DNA of 64,000 bases from Dolomedes plantarius (GCA_907164885.2 OU015492.1:41586893-41650892), one strand, 5' to 3'. Shown: positions 1 through 17,031, counted from the stretch's first letter. Notes: generated from the sequence alone by a model not told the origin. A program made the numbers and translations.

Positions 1-64
<64 letters not shown>

Positions 65-77
65 TTGTGTGTGTGTG

Positions 78-80
<3 letters not shown>
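1..80. repeat. Compound (AC)n(AT)n(GT)n microsatellite
   Basis: Dinucleotide AC runs to about 44, then AT, then GT to 80. The tract continues off the left edge of the window. It directly precedes the LTR-like block that starts at about 78. Confidence 0.97.

Positions 81-4797
<4,717 letters not shown>

Positions 4798-4885
<88 letters not shown>
4798..4885. repeat. (AT)n microsatellite between two transposons
   Basis: AT repeats separate the right end of the Tc1 element from the left end of the mariner-like element. They are probably the middle part of one tract that received both insertions. Confidence 0.95.
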
Positions 4886-4887
4886 TA

Positions 4888-5675
4888 CAGAAGGTCGTTT
4901 GCACTTTATGGAGACGATTTTGTAATTTATTTTTGGCGTTTGCATTTTCAGATAAAAATTTGGCAACTTCAAAACAATCGTCTGCCACTATTTTGTTTTC
5001 ATTGGAATGTAAAGTTAAAGCTATATTTTGAAAATGTCTCCTAAAATTAATTCATGACTCGAAGGTTACGCAAATGCGCTTTCTGAGAATTCAAAGAATC
5101 GAAAAAAAGTTTTTGTAAGGGATTCATGATTGTTGCTGGTTTTTCTTATAATGGCAAGTTAAAAATAAAGAGAGTGGAAAAAAACGTCAAGATTAACTCC
5201 AAATACTATCAGGAACATATTTTATCGTCAATTTTTCTGATTGAAATACCGTCGCTTTACCCACAGTGCCATCAATCTGAGAGACTCCATCAGGACAAAG
5301 CTAGCAGTCACACATCACAATCCACTGTAAATTTTTTAAAAGAAATGGGACAAAAAACTGGTATCAAGGCCATACCCTTCACTGATATCCCTACTAAATC
5401 TCCCGATGTATCACCTATGGATTTTTGTGCTTTCGGACTTTTAAAATCTGCATTATCCAAACGTCGTCCCAAAAAGCCTTACAAGCTGTTCAAGAGGAAT
5501 AGGATAGAATACCTCTTCTGACACTTCAAAAGGCATTATTATCCTGGAAACTGCGGTGTCGAAAGATAGTTCAGAATAAGGGATGTCAAATAGAACATTT
5601 AAAACACAAGAATTTTATATAATTAATTTTCTGAATACAATATACATCGTCTAAAAAATGTGTGAACAGCCTCTG
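4888..5675 (+). mobile_element. Mariner-like element of DD41D type, internally deleted
   Basis: The left end CAGAAGGTCGTTTGCACTTT and the right end (minus strand) CAGAGGCTGTTCACACATTT are related inverted repeats that share GACGAT about 25 bp inside. Both ends are flanked by TA (4886-4887 and 5676-5677). At about 790 bp it is far shorter than an autonomous mariner of about 1.3 kb. The N-terminal half of the transposase is largely missing: a short MSPKINS-like start near 5033 stops at once. Confidence 0.75.
5126..5622 (+). pseudogene. C-terminal half of a mariner-superfamily transposase (DD41D)
   Basis: Catalytic-core remnant of a Tc1/mariner-superfamily transposase. Visible blocks are VAGFSYNGKLKIKRVEKNV at the start, the second catalytic D in LHQDKASSHTS, and the third in SPDVSPMDFCAFG. 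I count 41 residues between these two Asp residues, the spacing of the rosa-like DD41D group. The first catalytic D and the DNA-binding domain are absent. The frame closes at 5521, but the conserved tail (ALLSWKLRC, then CQIEHLKHK) continues in another frame to a stop at 5620-5622, so one frameshift lies near 5500-5523. Not functional. Confidence 0.78.
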
Positions 5676-5713
<38 letters not shown>

Positions 5714-5714
5714 A
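5676..5714. repeat. (AT)n(GT)n microsatellite
   Basis: AT then GT repeats immediately right of the mariner-like element. This is the third piece of the split tract. Confidence 0.95.
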
Positions 5715-6317
5715 GGCTATAAAATATGGGGGCTATCACGCGACCTTAAACTGGATTTAGTTATTAAAATATAGGATTAACAATTTAAAAGTCTGGGAGT
5801 TCAAATAAGCAGCATAATGTATTGCAGTGAAAATAGAATAAATGGGTTCGATTTGATTCAATTTCGAAGAACTACAGAACCACATGGGAGAATTTTTAGT
5901 AGACGGATTTAGCCTTGAGCTGGCGCTAAGAAAGGAAATGCTTAGTTAGCAAAAAGATCATCCGACATGACGAAATGAATAAGTAATGAGCGTCGGTAGC
6001 GCATTATTAAAACTTAGGGACAAAGGAAATCTGCAGCGCCATGGATAACTTGGGAATGGAAAGGACGTGTGCCGTAGGCGCACAGATTTAAATTGGGTGG
6101 GGTTCTTAATTAATGTTTGATGGAGCTGAGATTCTTAAAGAAATTTAATAAATATGTTTGGGAACATCAATTGGACTATTTTATGGTTTTGTGTCGACAT
6201 AACACTGTTTGATGGAAATATTTAGAGCATAAGCGTCACCACTGGTTCACCGACTGAATAATGATACAAAAGAGGTTCGGATTTATATTAAATAGTATGG
6301 GAGTAGAAGTCAAGTCC

Positions 6318-6318
<1 letters not shown>
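5715..6318. other. Unassigned block between microsatellites
   Basis: About 600 bp with no recognised coding motif. It is bounded by (AT)n(GT)n on the left and (AT)n on the right, like the block at 78-705, so it may be another insertion. I see no clear terminal repeats. Confidence 0.4.

Positions 6319-6398
<80 letters not shown>
6319..6398. repeat. (AT)n microsatellite
   Basis: A pure AT tract of about 80 bp. Confidence 0.97.
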
Positions 6399-6403
<5 letters not shown>

Positions 6404-6599
6404 CATTTTGAAGCATTATGATGGTACAAAAGTTTCATAAATATGGTACTGCAAGTGAAAAAGAAAACAATCCGATTTGCATAAACATACGAATTCAAAG
6501 TGAATTCTGGATATAAAAAGGATGAAATTGAGTAAGTATCATTCTTTCAGTTACGCTGGCAGTTAAATTACAAGAATATGCGTTAATTCTGAAAATTTT

Positions 6600-7345
6600 T
6601 TTATCAAAACCATGGAACTGCTGTTGCAGCTCTTCGTCAATTTCGACGTCAAAAGATATTGCGTCGGGGTCCAGTGTCTCCACAAGGTGTGAGAGACATC
6701 ATATCTCGATTTGAAAATACTGGGTGTTTAAGCGTTCAACGTGGCAGAGGGCGAAAGCCTATCAGCGAAGAATTTCATTTTAGAAGTAGCAACGGCCGTT
6801 GTCGAGTAGTCACTAACAAATGATCATGGAGTCAGCAGTGCACGTGCAGTGTCACGACAATTAGACGTACCGTATAGCATAGTGTAGAATATACTGTTAA
6901 AAATAGTGAAATTTTTTCCGTATAAGATTAGCCACGACCAGCAACTGCTTTTTACCTACAATGTCTGTCGCTTAAATTTCACCCTGACCTTTTTTGCCCG
7001 AATGGAAGTCGATGACTCCTGGACGTGGAACATTCTCTGGAGTGGCGAGATTCATTTTTATCTGAACGGAACATTAAACACCAAGAAGTGTCCAATTAAG
7101 GCCGTGGGAAATCCCCGTGCCTTCTACATAATTCCGCAACACTCGCCTAAAATTACCATCTGGTGTGGATTCAGTTCCCAATTTATCCTTGGACCATTCT
7201 CTTTCCAAGAACTTAAAGATAATTGTCCTTTCGCAGGTTCTGTAACAGCCCTGAGATATCGTGACATGCCCAGCAGTTTTGTTTTACCTCAACTCCAGCA
7301 GCGACAATGCGTGGAGTCTATTACTTTTATGCAGTATGTTGCCCT
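6600..7345 (+). pseudogene. IS630/Tc1-superfamily transposase with N-terminal helix-turn-helix, truncated
   Basis: Remnant of the transposase type annotated in many arthropod genomes as DUF4817/Tc3-like. The helix-turn-helix part reads NHGTAVAALRQFRRQKILR and then SPQGVRDIISRFENTGCLSV, with a GRGRKPIS linker, near 6605-6770. The core follows from about 6906, with FFARMEVDDSWTWNILWS and a final block RYRDMPSSFVLPQLQQRQC. The first catalytic block should read WSDE; here it is WSGE, so the catalytic Asp is lost. The second block (normally FMQDGAPPH) reads FMQYVALPH and has lost its Asp. Several frame changes separate the parts. Homology stops at about 7330-7345, where a minus-strand family A copy begins, so the third catalytic residue is absent. 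Confidence 0.75.
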
Positions 7346-8409
7346 TCCACATAATGGATTCTGATGTACTTCTGACTGGCCACTGCTGCCGAACCCAATG
7401 TTCCATCCTTGCCCTAGAGTCCCCTTCACACAAAAAGCGAGGAAATTTTGTGTAGCCTCCTTGATGGCCAAGCAATATTCCAATCACCTTGAAGTCCCCG
7501 CACAAAGACCATTTATGAAATTTGTACTGCCCCCTTTCCAGCAGTAATTTAAGGTTCTCGTATGTCTCTTTCAAAGTCACTGAATATGCTACTGGAATGG
7601 ATTGATGGATGTTAGTATTGTGTAATGAAACACCTTTTAAACTGGATTTGCAGGCATCTATGAACGACCTCCTCTGTCCTGAATTGTAAGTAATGTTGAA
7701 GTATTTCATGACTGCCGGAATGTCTCGACAATATACCAAACTGCCTTCCTCAGCAAAAAAAGGAACTAATTCTAGTTCTCGGTGTCTATACCTGGAGAAT
7801 CTCGTATTAGGGCGCAGTAAATTCTTTTCATGAAGTCGTGATCCTAAAAGCTCTGCTGCATCTTTAGGTAAATTCAGATCGCGAACCAAATCATTCAGTT
7901 CATGCTGTGTAAATGGCACTGGGTTTTCATCCTCCATACTGTCCGGTTTGTACATCTCCTCATTTGTAACGTCGTCTGAATCGGTATCTGTTAGGGGCTT
8001 GATATTGGACGGGGATGGCACAGGGATGGATTGACTATGGAGCACTGGTCTTATGGCAGATGGATATTGGTATACATAATTTTATGCTAACTGGTTCTCG
8101 TATGGCCCACAATATTCACTGTGCAGAAGTAGCAGTCGTCACTGTGATTTTTTGGCTCACGCCAAACCATGGGTACACCGAATTGCTTTGATCCCATTTT
8201 CCAGTTCCGCAAACCCTCCACACATACACGGCACACTTTATGAGAAGCCCAAACTTTGTCCTGATCTGCTAGTTTAATGCCGAAGTACTGAAAATAAACA
8301 TTTTTCAAGAAAGGCGTAATATTTTGCTTCTGTTTTTTTTTCCTGTCGTATAACAGCCACATATGTAGCAAAAGATGTCTGGATGATTTACACAACCACG
8401 TGAAGCCAT
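7330..8409 (-). pseudogene. Orphan arthropod repeat protein (family A), copy 1, N-terminal two thirds
   Basis: I recognise this as a repeat-encoded protein family widespread in arthropods (usually annotated as uncharacterised); its biochemical role is unknown to me. The start is the ATG at 8407-8409, followed by a cysteine-rich head (CVNHPDIFCYICGCY), then VWASHKVCRVCVEGLRNW and FGVPMVWREPKNHSDDCYFC, which looks like a compact zinc-binding module. A linker with SAIRPV and IPVP follows. The core from 8045 to about 7340 contains LNLPKDAAELLGSRL, KETYENLKLLL, and LCGDFKVIGILLGHQGGYTK followed by FLCEGDSRARMEHW. It is broken by frameshifts near 8330 and 8060 and truncated where it meets the + strand transposase remnant. 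The missing C-terminal part is represented by other copies at 50.3-50.9 and 53.4-54.3 kb. Confidence 0.7.
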
Positions 8410-8519
8410 TGCACACGCCACAAAGAAACAACCGAATGGGAGCAGTCCCTTCTTTGCACTGACTAGTGTACCACGATCTCCCTCGAATACCGCCACATGT
8501 GACCAATTGTAAGAAGGGA

Positions 8520-9002
8520 GCGTTTGCATAAGGTATGAGTAGGGATATGTAATTTTCGTATTTTCGAAATAGATGCGAATAAATGCGAAATTTGCCAATA
8601 TGAGTGAATAAATGCGAAAATTATTATTTTTTCTATTTTTTGGCAAAACCTCGGTGATAAACGGCTTTTTAAGCAAAATTAGGTAATGATAGTAATAATT
8701 TATTAACATAATCGCTTATCTAAGACCATCCACTGTCTTTAACTGAGAGATCTCACTCTCGAAATTTGCTTATTACTTATTGCGAAAGAATTAAGGAAGG
8801 GAATGTAGAGACTACTACAATGTTAGCTTTTAACTAAGAATTTTGATATTTACCTAAGTAAAATTGTGATTTTTTTAATAAATGCGAAATTTTTGAATAT
8901 ATATATATATATATATATAATTTTTTTCTTTTTGCCGAGTAAATGCGAAATTTTATGTATTGTAAAATATTTTTGCGAAATTTACGTACCTAAAGGTACG
9001 TC
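8520..9002. repeat. Interspersed ATGCGAA motif cluster with a small hairpin
   Basis: ATGCGAA recurs at 8573, 8583, 8612, 8882 and 8943, mostly as AAATGCGAAATTT, with a related TTTGCGAAATTT near 8971. A short (AT)n tract lies at 8897-8919. A perfect hairpin ACGTACC-TAAA-GGTACGT follows near 8984-9001. Repeated subterminal motifs of this kind are typical of DNA transposon ends, but I could not define termini. Confidence 0.4.
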
Positions 9003-10430
9003 ATACTGCAATGCCAAGATAAATTCTCTCATGTTCCGCCTTTGTGAGTGGCGCAAATCCTGACGTCATACAGATAAAACAGTTGCATGTCCATTATCAG
9101 CTAGATATTGATGTTTATCTATTCCTTAAACAATCATTCCACCCCTCTAGAGAACATTTTTACTCGTTATGAACGTTGTCCTATAACAATGTCATTACAA
9201 AATAGTGCAGTATTTTTTTTTATTTCCACATTTCCAAGATTTGTGAAAAAACATGGCGTGATACGGAATTTTGAAGGTCATTCTCGGAATGTGCACTAAA
9301 ATTCCATTCAGATACACCTATTCATTTCAAAACAACAAAACCTTGCATATTAGTTTTACCTTCAAAAATAAGTCTTCAGATAAATAATGTAGCTCGAAAT
9401 AATAAATATTTTTAACTCACTACGAAATTTTAGTATTTTTTCTTTTGACCAGAGAATGTGGCATTTACCGTGAACTTCACTTAAAGCCTCACTGTATTTA
9501 TACATAAAAAAAAAGAAAATGCATCCTGCAGACCACTGTCAAATCTCTTAGAAAAAGTAATTTCGCACATACTAAAAATAACCATTCACGAATATTTTCA
9601 TGCTCTCTTTGTACAACACATGGCTTCGCTAAACTGCATTTCCCAAAATGCATATTTCCACTTAATACCTCTGTAAACTTGCAGAATTACTTTTAAAAAA
9701 AGTAGAAAAAAGGTAAAATACGTTTAACCCATTATTTTTATTTTTATTTTATTTTCTATTTTTACAAGAATGCACCAACTTGGAACCCGTCCAAGCATTC
9801 TCCAAGACTCATTTAAGAACAAAATCATACTTGCTTGTTACACGAGTTAAAATAGCAAAATGTTCCGGTTATTTAAATGTGGTCAGTGGTATTAGAATAT
9901 AAATTTATTCACACTGAAAGGCAAAAAAAAGGCGTAAATGGTTCTTCCTTGCGACAAAAATGTGTATGATAAGAAACGGCAGGGATATTAGGCAAAAATA
10001 ACTTCAAATGCCGCAACAAATTATAAATAGCAAGCATTAAAAAAATTTAATATTTTTCCATTTAAAAAGTAAAATATATGAAAAATGAACAAAAAGTGGA
10101 ATATATGTAGTTTAGTTTAACGAACACTTCGTACGAATCGTCAAAGAAATACAGTGTTAGAGTAAAGGTGTTATAAAGCAGATTTTTTATGTAGTATATT
10201 TTACATTTATGTTATGCAATTATTATATTTTTTAATTGTGTATGATTCTGGAGTGCACATGAGAGACGTAAACATTCTACAGAAATAAATCCCAGAAAAT
10301 AATTGTTTGGAAAATTAAGAGGTGGTTACATTAGATTAACCACTAAACTTTCGGTATGTTAAAACTGGTACTTCAAATATAAACAATCGGAAGATGAAGG
10401 TAAAATTAATTTTTTAAAAATGTAAAACCT

Positions 10431-10435
<5 letters not shown>
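9003..10435. other. AT-rich region without recognisable genes
   Basis: No open frame with protein-like composition and no transposon ends seen. Confidence 0.45.

Positions 10436-10496
<61 letters not shown>
10436..10496. repeat. (AT)n(GT)n microsatellite
   Basis: AT repeats to 10470 then GT repeats. The same AT-to-GT order recurs at 10665. Confidence 0.96.
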
Positions 10497-10661
10497 CTGC
10501 AGTAAAATTTCTCTATGCCGGTCAGTACTGGTTCCGGAAAGTAAATGGACGTCGAAAATAGGTTTCTGTCATAACGTTTCACGTATGAAAACTTGAAAGC
10601 GTTATGAACACAATATAGCCGTTAAAACAGGTGTCCAGCTAGAGATGTTTCCCTGTATATG

Positions 10662-10799
<138 letters not shown>

Positions 10800-13700
10800 T
10801 TTATGTAAAACAACCATTAGATCTTCTACCACATGGTAACATTATTACTCTGATGCAGCACTGATAGCCTCGTATGTGTCCTGGATACACTTCAAACAAT
10901 TTGACAAATTCCTGTCGATTTTTCTCCTGTAACAGGTAGAATGGTAAGCTTTTCCCCTACACACTAAATTTTGGAGGTCTGGATTTCCCTCGTTTGCTAA
11001 AACAAAAATCTTTCAAAATACTTCACTATGATGTATTTTTTACAACAGTAAAATTGAACACAGTATTTTATACCATGTGTAATAAAATCCCTTAGTCGTT
11101 TTAATCCATACTGATTTAGTTCAGAAGCTATTTTTTCTCCGGTTTCATGTACTAAGGAGGAATATGTTTTTTTTTTCTCACTTTCAGCGTTAGCAAATTT
11201 CGTATGCATCTGTTGGCTGTTTGCCAGGATCTTAGAGCTGCATATCCACTTCTTGTCTTTCGAAATAAGTCTTCCTTTCTCTATCTTTATTGGGTTAAAT
11301 AGCGGTTCTTCTTGTTACGAATTTATTACCCATGACTTTGAAAGAGAATTATATTCCTCCTTGCATTTGTAACCCTCTATGCGTTTGATGTGGATTTTTT
11401 CCGTCATTTCCTTTCAGCTTGGAAATCGTTTTGGGCTTATCCTCTGTATATGTGTTTAAAAGTGTGTGAAATAATATGTGTTATATGGTGCTTATAACCA
11501 TTCTAAAGAACTGAATTATACATTTCAGTATTTTAAGCTCAAATGTAGATTATTGAATTTGCGGTTGACGTGATCAATGTTTAAGTTAATAAAGTTAACG
11601 TTACTAATTATGCATTCAATATTTGGGTGTTGTAGGCTCCATGAATGTTCTAGGAAAGATGAGATTTTTGGGAACGAAAATTTTTTTTCGGAGCTACACT
11701 GTTTTGGGCACTTTGTCCAATTCATAGAGATAGACATTCAGTAGTGTGTTAAATGTTGTAAAAGATGTAGCATCTTTTGTATGGTTTGTTTTTCTGGTTT
11801 AGTAGGCTCTATTCTTAAGGTCTTTCCCTAATAAACTTCGTGAGACTTGTTGGCTACATAATTATGATCTCACCCAATGGTTAAGCCAACGTTGTTCCAT
11901 TTTAAATGACACCGTCCCACTCAGCAAATCGATTGAAACTGGGTTCCACAAAATAGCGTTACGAATTTTGTAAATATTGCATTTTGTTTCGTTAAAATGG
12001 CTTCTATGGAAGAGCTCCGATAGTTATGTATTTAATATGAGAGTCTATGGGAATCTCGCCAAATATGAGAGTTAAATTGGCGTTGCATTTTATGACTTAT
12101 TTCGGTCTCCAGATTTGGTGGTTCCGCCAAATTTGGCAATTTTTTGCCAACTTGCCGAATAAACCTTTTTGGGAGATTCTAGAAATATCTGACTGTGACT
12201 GACCTACAGAGAGCGCTTTAAAAATCTATTAATATACCTGCATTGGCATTGGAACTCTATTCAATTTCCTAGTGAGAACTGAATATTTTATAACTGCGAT
12301 AATTGGCATGTATTGCATTTGAAATTCTGTATCCTGACTTGTGTTTTTAGAATTTTCTACTCTATAGAAGACAGTTGTTACGGCTTTTATGTTTGAATTT
12401 GTATATACGCCTGAAGAATTTATAAAATAATATATTTTTTTTTGTGGGAACTTTCTGAAGAGATTCTTATTCAATCCTAACGAAAACTCGGGAAAACGGA
12501 ACAATAGCAACTGATATCGCTAGTCACTGCATAATGTGGGTGGCAGGCCTTTTTGTAATATTGAAAACTAATACGGCTAAAGTCTCCCTCAATAATCTAA
12601 ATGTTCTGGTCCTGTGCTACGCTTCAATTTCTTCAATTAAACTACAATCCTGCATATTTGCAAACCATTTATATCCACATACGAAGACGTCTCAGACTTC
12701 TTTACAGCCATTAATATTCGTATTATTAATAGACATTCCATACAAAGTCTTGGTTTCAAATCCCCTAAGTATTATATTAAAAAATATCAAAAGTATACAA
12801 AAGTTTGCTGATTGTTTAATAATGTGCATCACACACTATAAGAACGTTGAGACAAAATTTTGTATCTATGAAAGTATATAATGATGGAACATTAAGCATT
12901 AGCACATCGGATGTTAAGACAGACCTGTTCAAAAAAAGTTTTATTTTTTTCTAGATGCGTAGTTTAATAAATTTCTAGAAAACAGTGTTAATATTTATAA
13001 ACTATTCTTTATAATGTAAAGTATAGCATAATGTGTATTACATATAGTATTTATAACATATTATTTTATTTTGAGCAAACTTTTCGTTCAAACATACGTA
13101 AATCATTAAAATATATATTTGTTGACATTTCTGCTTAAATATATTTTCCTCCTCTCTGGCCGCCATATTTAAGTTATTTCCAATCATAATAACGAATTTT
13201 TCTCGGTTGTATAAGGATCTTTCATAAAATTAATTTTTATGTTTAATGTATTGCTATTCCACTAGATCTGTCATCCTTAATGAAAAAATAGCCTTTCACA
13301 TAAAATGAGTTCTAATGAACGTCATTAATACAGACTAAAACCGCTTTCCGTTTATACCATGTGTTTCTTTATTACCCATCTGCCAAATATAATTTAATTC
13401 AAAATTTTGCATGAATATCCCCATGCATTCTTAAAATATGAATGTCTCACTTGTACAATATTTCCCAAGTGTATAGAATTGGGTTTGCTGCAATATTTAA
13501 ATATCTGATTAGTGTTTCTATGTAAATCCCACATGTTGTGAAAGAACCCAAGGAAAAATCTTTAAAAGCTCATTTTATTTAATGTTATGTTTATTTTGAA
13601 AATTTGAAAAAAAATTTGTAGTGAATATAGGATCAAACCTGTATCTCGCCATTGTAAAATTTTAATTAGCTGTACATCAATTTTTTTCTCCTTTATACAT

Positions 13701-13934
13701 GCAAATGATGGAAAGTTGTACATAAAAAGAAAATGATAAGATGTCCTTAATTACAAAATATTATTAAAAATGTTAAAATTAAGAAATCTCTTGCAAAAAC
13801 AACCAATTGCATCCCATTATTAAATCTCTCATATAAAGAATATTTTTGAAAACAATACTTAGAATTCATGGTTGTTATATGTTAATAACTTTTGCTTTAA
13901 TTTTGAAAATAATTATTAAAATGCTAAGAGCTAC
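10800..13934. other. AT-rich region without recognisable genes
   Basis: About 3.1 kb without an identifiable gene. The longest frames (70 residues on minus at 10997-11209; 115 on plus at 12534-12881) have no motif I recognise and are compatible with chance in AT-rich DNA. Around 12050-12180 there are short internal repeats of a GCCAAATTTGG/GCCAA type whose origin is unclear. Confidence 0.4.
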
Positions 13935-14980
13935 AGTTATTCCTCGATTTACGACAGAGATAGGGACCGAGACATTGGTCGTAAATTGATTTGGTTGTAA
14001 GTCGAGTTTCTAAGAAATATTCATATACTAGCTGAAAACCCGCACTTTGCTACGGAGTACATTCAAATTAAATACAACGGTCAATGTATGCAACTAATGC
14101 CAATATATATATATATATATATAATAAATACGACGATCAATGTATACAATTGATGTAAAAAAATAACAGAAAAATATATTTATAAAAAAATCGGAACGGA
14201 TATTTTTATAGACAAAATAATGTAGAAGAAAATATTCAAATTAAATCTAATAGAATACTGAAGAATATAGTACAGTTAATATAGTACAGTTTGAGGAACA
14301 TAATATCTTTTACTGTATTTTAATATGTCCAATCGTCTGCCGCATTAGCAAGAAAAAAAAATATCCTTGGAATGGATCTGTTATAAAGACTCATGGAGTA
14401 AAGCTTCTTTACTTCTAATCGCTGTAGTACTTTATTAATAGAGTGAAAATCTGAAGCCAAGTCGTTCAAAACAATTTTTTTATTATACTTCGGCTTGTTC
14501 GTTTATTTCATTTCCAAGTCTATTACACTTGGGAATGAATTTTTTGTGGCATTTATACTATTTCCAGCCATACTGGGAATAAAAATATGCATTTGGGATA
14601 AAAATATGCATCGACTTAACTTCACAGATAAAAATAGAACCACTACATATTTAACAATACAAAATAGTTAATAATATTTTTTAATAATAATGAGAATCGA
14701 CGACTGCGCACTTGGTTTGTTAACTGTCGAATGAAGGTTTATTTGATTTATCCTGTGGATATTGAAACTATTTCATCATACATTTTTATTGTTGCGTCAT
14801 AAATTTGTGCAGTATTGCAGAATATTACACCATATTTATAATAATTATGTAATATACATATAGGTATGTACTGTACATTCGAGTAACAATATTTTTGATA
14901 AAAAATATAAGAATAAGTAAAAATAAAAATAAAAATTTCGGTCGTAAGTTCGAGCAGTCGTAATTCGAAGAATACCTCTA
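13935..14980. mobile_element. Probable TIR DNA transposon or compound repeat, about 1.05 kb
   Basis: The left end contains TTATTCCTCGATTTACGAC, then GGTCGTAAATTG and GTAAGTCGAG. The right end on the minus strand contains GTATTCTTCGAATTACGAC followed by CTCGAACTTACGACCG. The two ends are imperfect inverted repeats of a TCGAxTTACGAC theme. Inside, a CTAGCTGAAAACCCGCACTT segment at about 14029 is followed by two diverged copies of a 34-bp unit (about 14073-14106 and 14126-14160) separated by (AT)n. A degraded reading frame with pieces such as VLNDLASDF and VLQRLEVKKLYSM lies on the minus strand at about 14340-14560. I could not name the family. Confidence 0.4.
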
Positions 14981-15808
14981 TTTTAGATATATATGAAATA
15001 TTAAGAGAAAACACTAGTCAGAAATTTTTAATATTAAATGTTCATTTTAGTATTTTTTAAAGTAGAGATATTTTAATTTTGATAACAATGTCAAAACAGT
15101 ATACCTTTAAAATGTTTTATTTTGATATTTCTATAGGAACAGCATTGTAGAGAAAAAAGGAAATTTCATAAGTTTACAGCACATTTTGAGAAAGAGGCTT
15201 AAACTGGTTTAATCATAAAAAATTGAAATGCTACATCAATGAATAATACGTGAAGTAACTAAATTAAGATACATTGCGCAAATTATTTTTGAATAAAAGG
15301 AAACTGGCATTTATTTTACTTACATAAATATAAGCATTTTTGTACACATGAGTATTAAAATTGCGCATTATTTCAAGATTTTTTTTACAATATTTTCTTA
15401 GCAATTTTATTTAAATAAACCTACGCAGATTTCAATAGAAATTCGGTAGAAAATACAGCATACCACCGGAAATTTAAAAGATAGATGTTCCTGCATAACG
15501 TCTCACAATGTGCATTAAAGAAGAAAAAAATGCTACACTGGTTATATAAAAGTGCTCCCTCTATCTGCCATTTTTCAGCATTTTTGTATAATGGTTATGA
15601 AACGTCTATCTAAAGCTCTTTCAATAAAATTTTATCATTTTTTTAAAGACTTCGGGAAAAAAGGATGAAAACTTTCGATTTCTTCTATAGTATTAAAGAC
15701 GATAACTTCCAGGAAATCATTCAGCGGTTTTTTTTCAGCGAGTATTTTTTTCTTATTTAGGCTTAGTGCAAAAAATCTTTGAAAGACGGTTGGAAACTAA
15801 ACACATGT
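14981..15808. other. AT-rich region without recognisable genes
   Basis: No coding motif or repeat boundary seen. Confidence 0.45.
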
Positions 15809-15811
15809 TAT

Positions 15812-16195
15812 AAAATCCCAACAAACACAAAGTCATCGGGCCGGGGTCGGAAGGTTCCGGCCAGCCGATTTCACCACTGCCGGGCCGGCGCATTAGGTCA
15901 GTATCGTTTCCGTCACGGCTGTGTCCTCTCGCCCGCGACTACCCCGTCGACTTCTGGGCCGCTTCCGGTAGGAATCGAGCCATCGTTCATCCGACTGCGA
16001 ACCGTTAGGCAGCCGCGATTAAGCCATCGATGCGGACAGATAGCCGGAGCGTAACCGGAGGTTGACGGGCCGGTTACGGGAGCAATAATTGGTGTCGACA
16101 TACCGTCATCTACCCATCTCGTAAACAGCAATGTGCCGTAGGTCCGGGTATCATGCCAGCATTCTACCAGAATCGGACCGCCGGCAGTTTTTCAA
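15812..16195 (-). mobile_element. GC-rich SINE-like unit with tRNA-type A and B boxes
   Basis: An abrupt GC-rich island of about 380 bp in AT-rich DNA. On the minus strand TGGCTTAATCG (16016-16026) resembles a pol III A box and GGCTCGATTCC (15971-15981) a B box. Their spacing of about 35 bp is tRNA-like. The unit ends on the minus strand with TGTGTTTGTTGGGAT, a tail shared with the unit at 28030-28256. Open frames through it are GC-rich chance frames. The family is not named; a MITE or a GC-rich LINE tail is the alternative. Confidence 0.45.
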
Positions 16196-16707
16196 AGTTT
16201 TTCGTAGGACCCTTTCGTTTATATGCTTATTTATTTCATTGACGATTAACCTCTGATATCAACCCTTTCACTTTTTTTATTATTATTTTTTTGCCTTCAT
16301 ATTTCTAGTATTCAGTTTTGCCTTATGTATTTTTAGGTATTGCCAAATACTGATCTTTGTTATTACCTAAAAATTTGCATATGAATCATTAGTTTACTTG
16401 TTAGAACAAAACCTCATTTCGTATTAAGATACATTTACCCAAATTTGAAATTTAAGATAACATTAATACCAACCATTAAAGCTAAATCATCTTTCCATTC
16501 GATCTAAGGTTCCAGTTTGTTTGTTTTTAATTTAGAATGAGATTATAGTATGTAAAACAGTACTACTTTAATAATTAACCCAAAAAATTTGTACTTCCCC
16601 AGTATAAAATTTATTAACATAATTTGATATATTTATCTTTCAAACCTGAGTAATGTGTAGTGTGTATGATGAAACCCATCTTTGTGAGCTTGTGAAAACT
16701 TGCTCAG

Positions 16708-17031
16708 AATTTATTTAAATTATTTTTTGGTGTAGAGTTAATAAATGCAGACACACATGTTTTTAAATACAGAAAAGAGCTGGTTTAAAGTAAAAATAGT
16801 TTATTTAGAAAGTACATAGCACATTTACACAATTTTTTTCTATATTTTCTACAAAACAGGATCCTTTTGCTGTACCTCTGGCTCCATCTTTACAGCATCT
16901 AGGGAAAAAAAAGAAAGAGAAAATCAGTTCATAAATTTATGTGAAAGGAAAATGACTCCCATCCCCAGATATAATTTATGAATCAAAAGAATTTATTTAA
17001 ATTATTTTTTGATGTAGAGTTAGTAAATGCT
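16708..17031. repeat. Two direct copies of a 44-bp unit
   Basis: GAATTTATTTAAATTATTTT followed by a GATGTAGAGTTAGTAAATGC-type sequence occurs at about 16708-16750 and 16987-17031, about 277 bp apart with few differences. The terminal exon candidate lies between them. Confidence 0.8.
16800..16898 (-). CDS. Candidate terminal exon with polyA signal, host or element gene
   Basis: On the minus strand a long pyrimidine tract ending CCCTAG gives a strong 3' splice acceptor. The exon from 16898 to the stop at 16849-16851 encodes about 16 residues ending VKMEPEVQQKDPVL. VKME fits a sumoylation consensus. AATAAA lies 45 bases past the stop, at 16800-16805. The acceptor phase (exon begins with the last two bases of a codon) matches the donor phase of the candidate exon at 18959-18992. 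I do not recognise the protein. Chance remains possible in a region this AT-rich. Confidence 0.35.

Noticed and set aside
6495..6683. 62-residue minus-strand frame
   Set aside because: It overlaps and is antisense to the helix-turn-helix part of the plus-strand transposase remnant.
12534..12881. 115-residue plus-strand frame
   Set aside because: No recognisable motif, no splice or promoter context, Ile/Leu/Lys-rich as expected of AT-rich chance frames.
15779..16131. Two GC-rich frames of 72-91 residues on opposite strands
   Set aside because: They overlap a SINE-like unit with pol III boxes. Length is explained by low stop frequency in GC-rich DNA.
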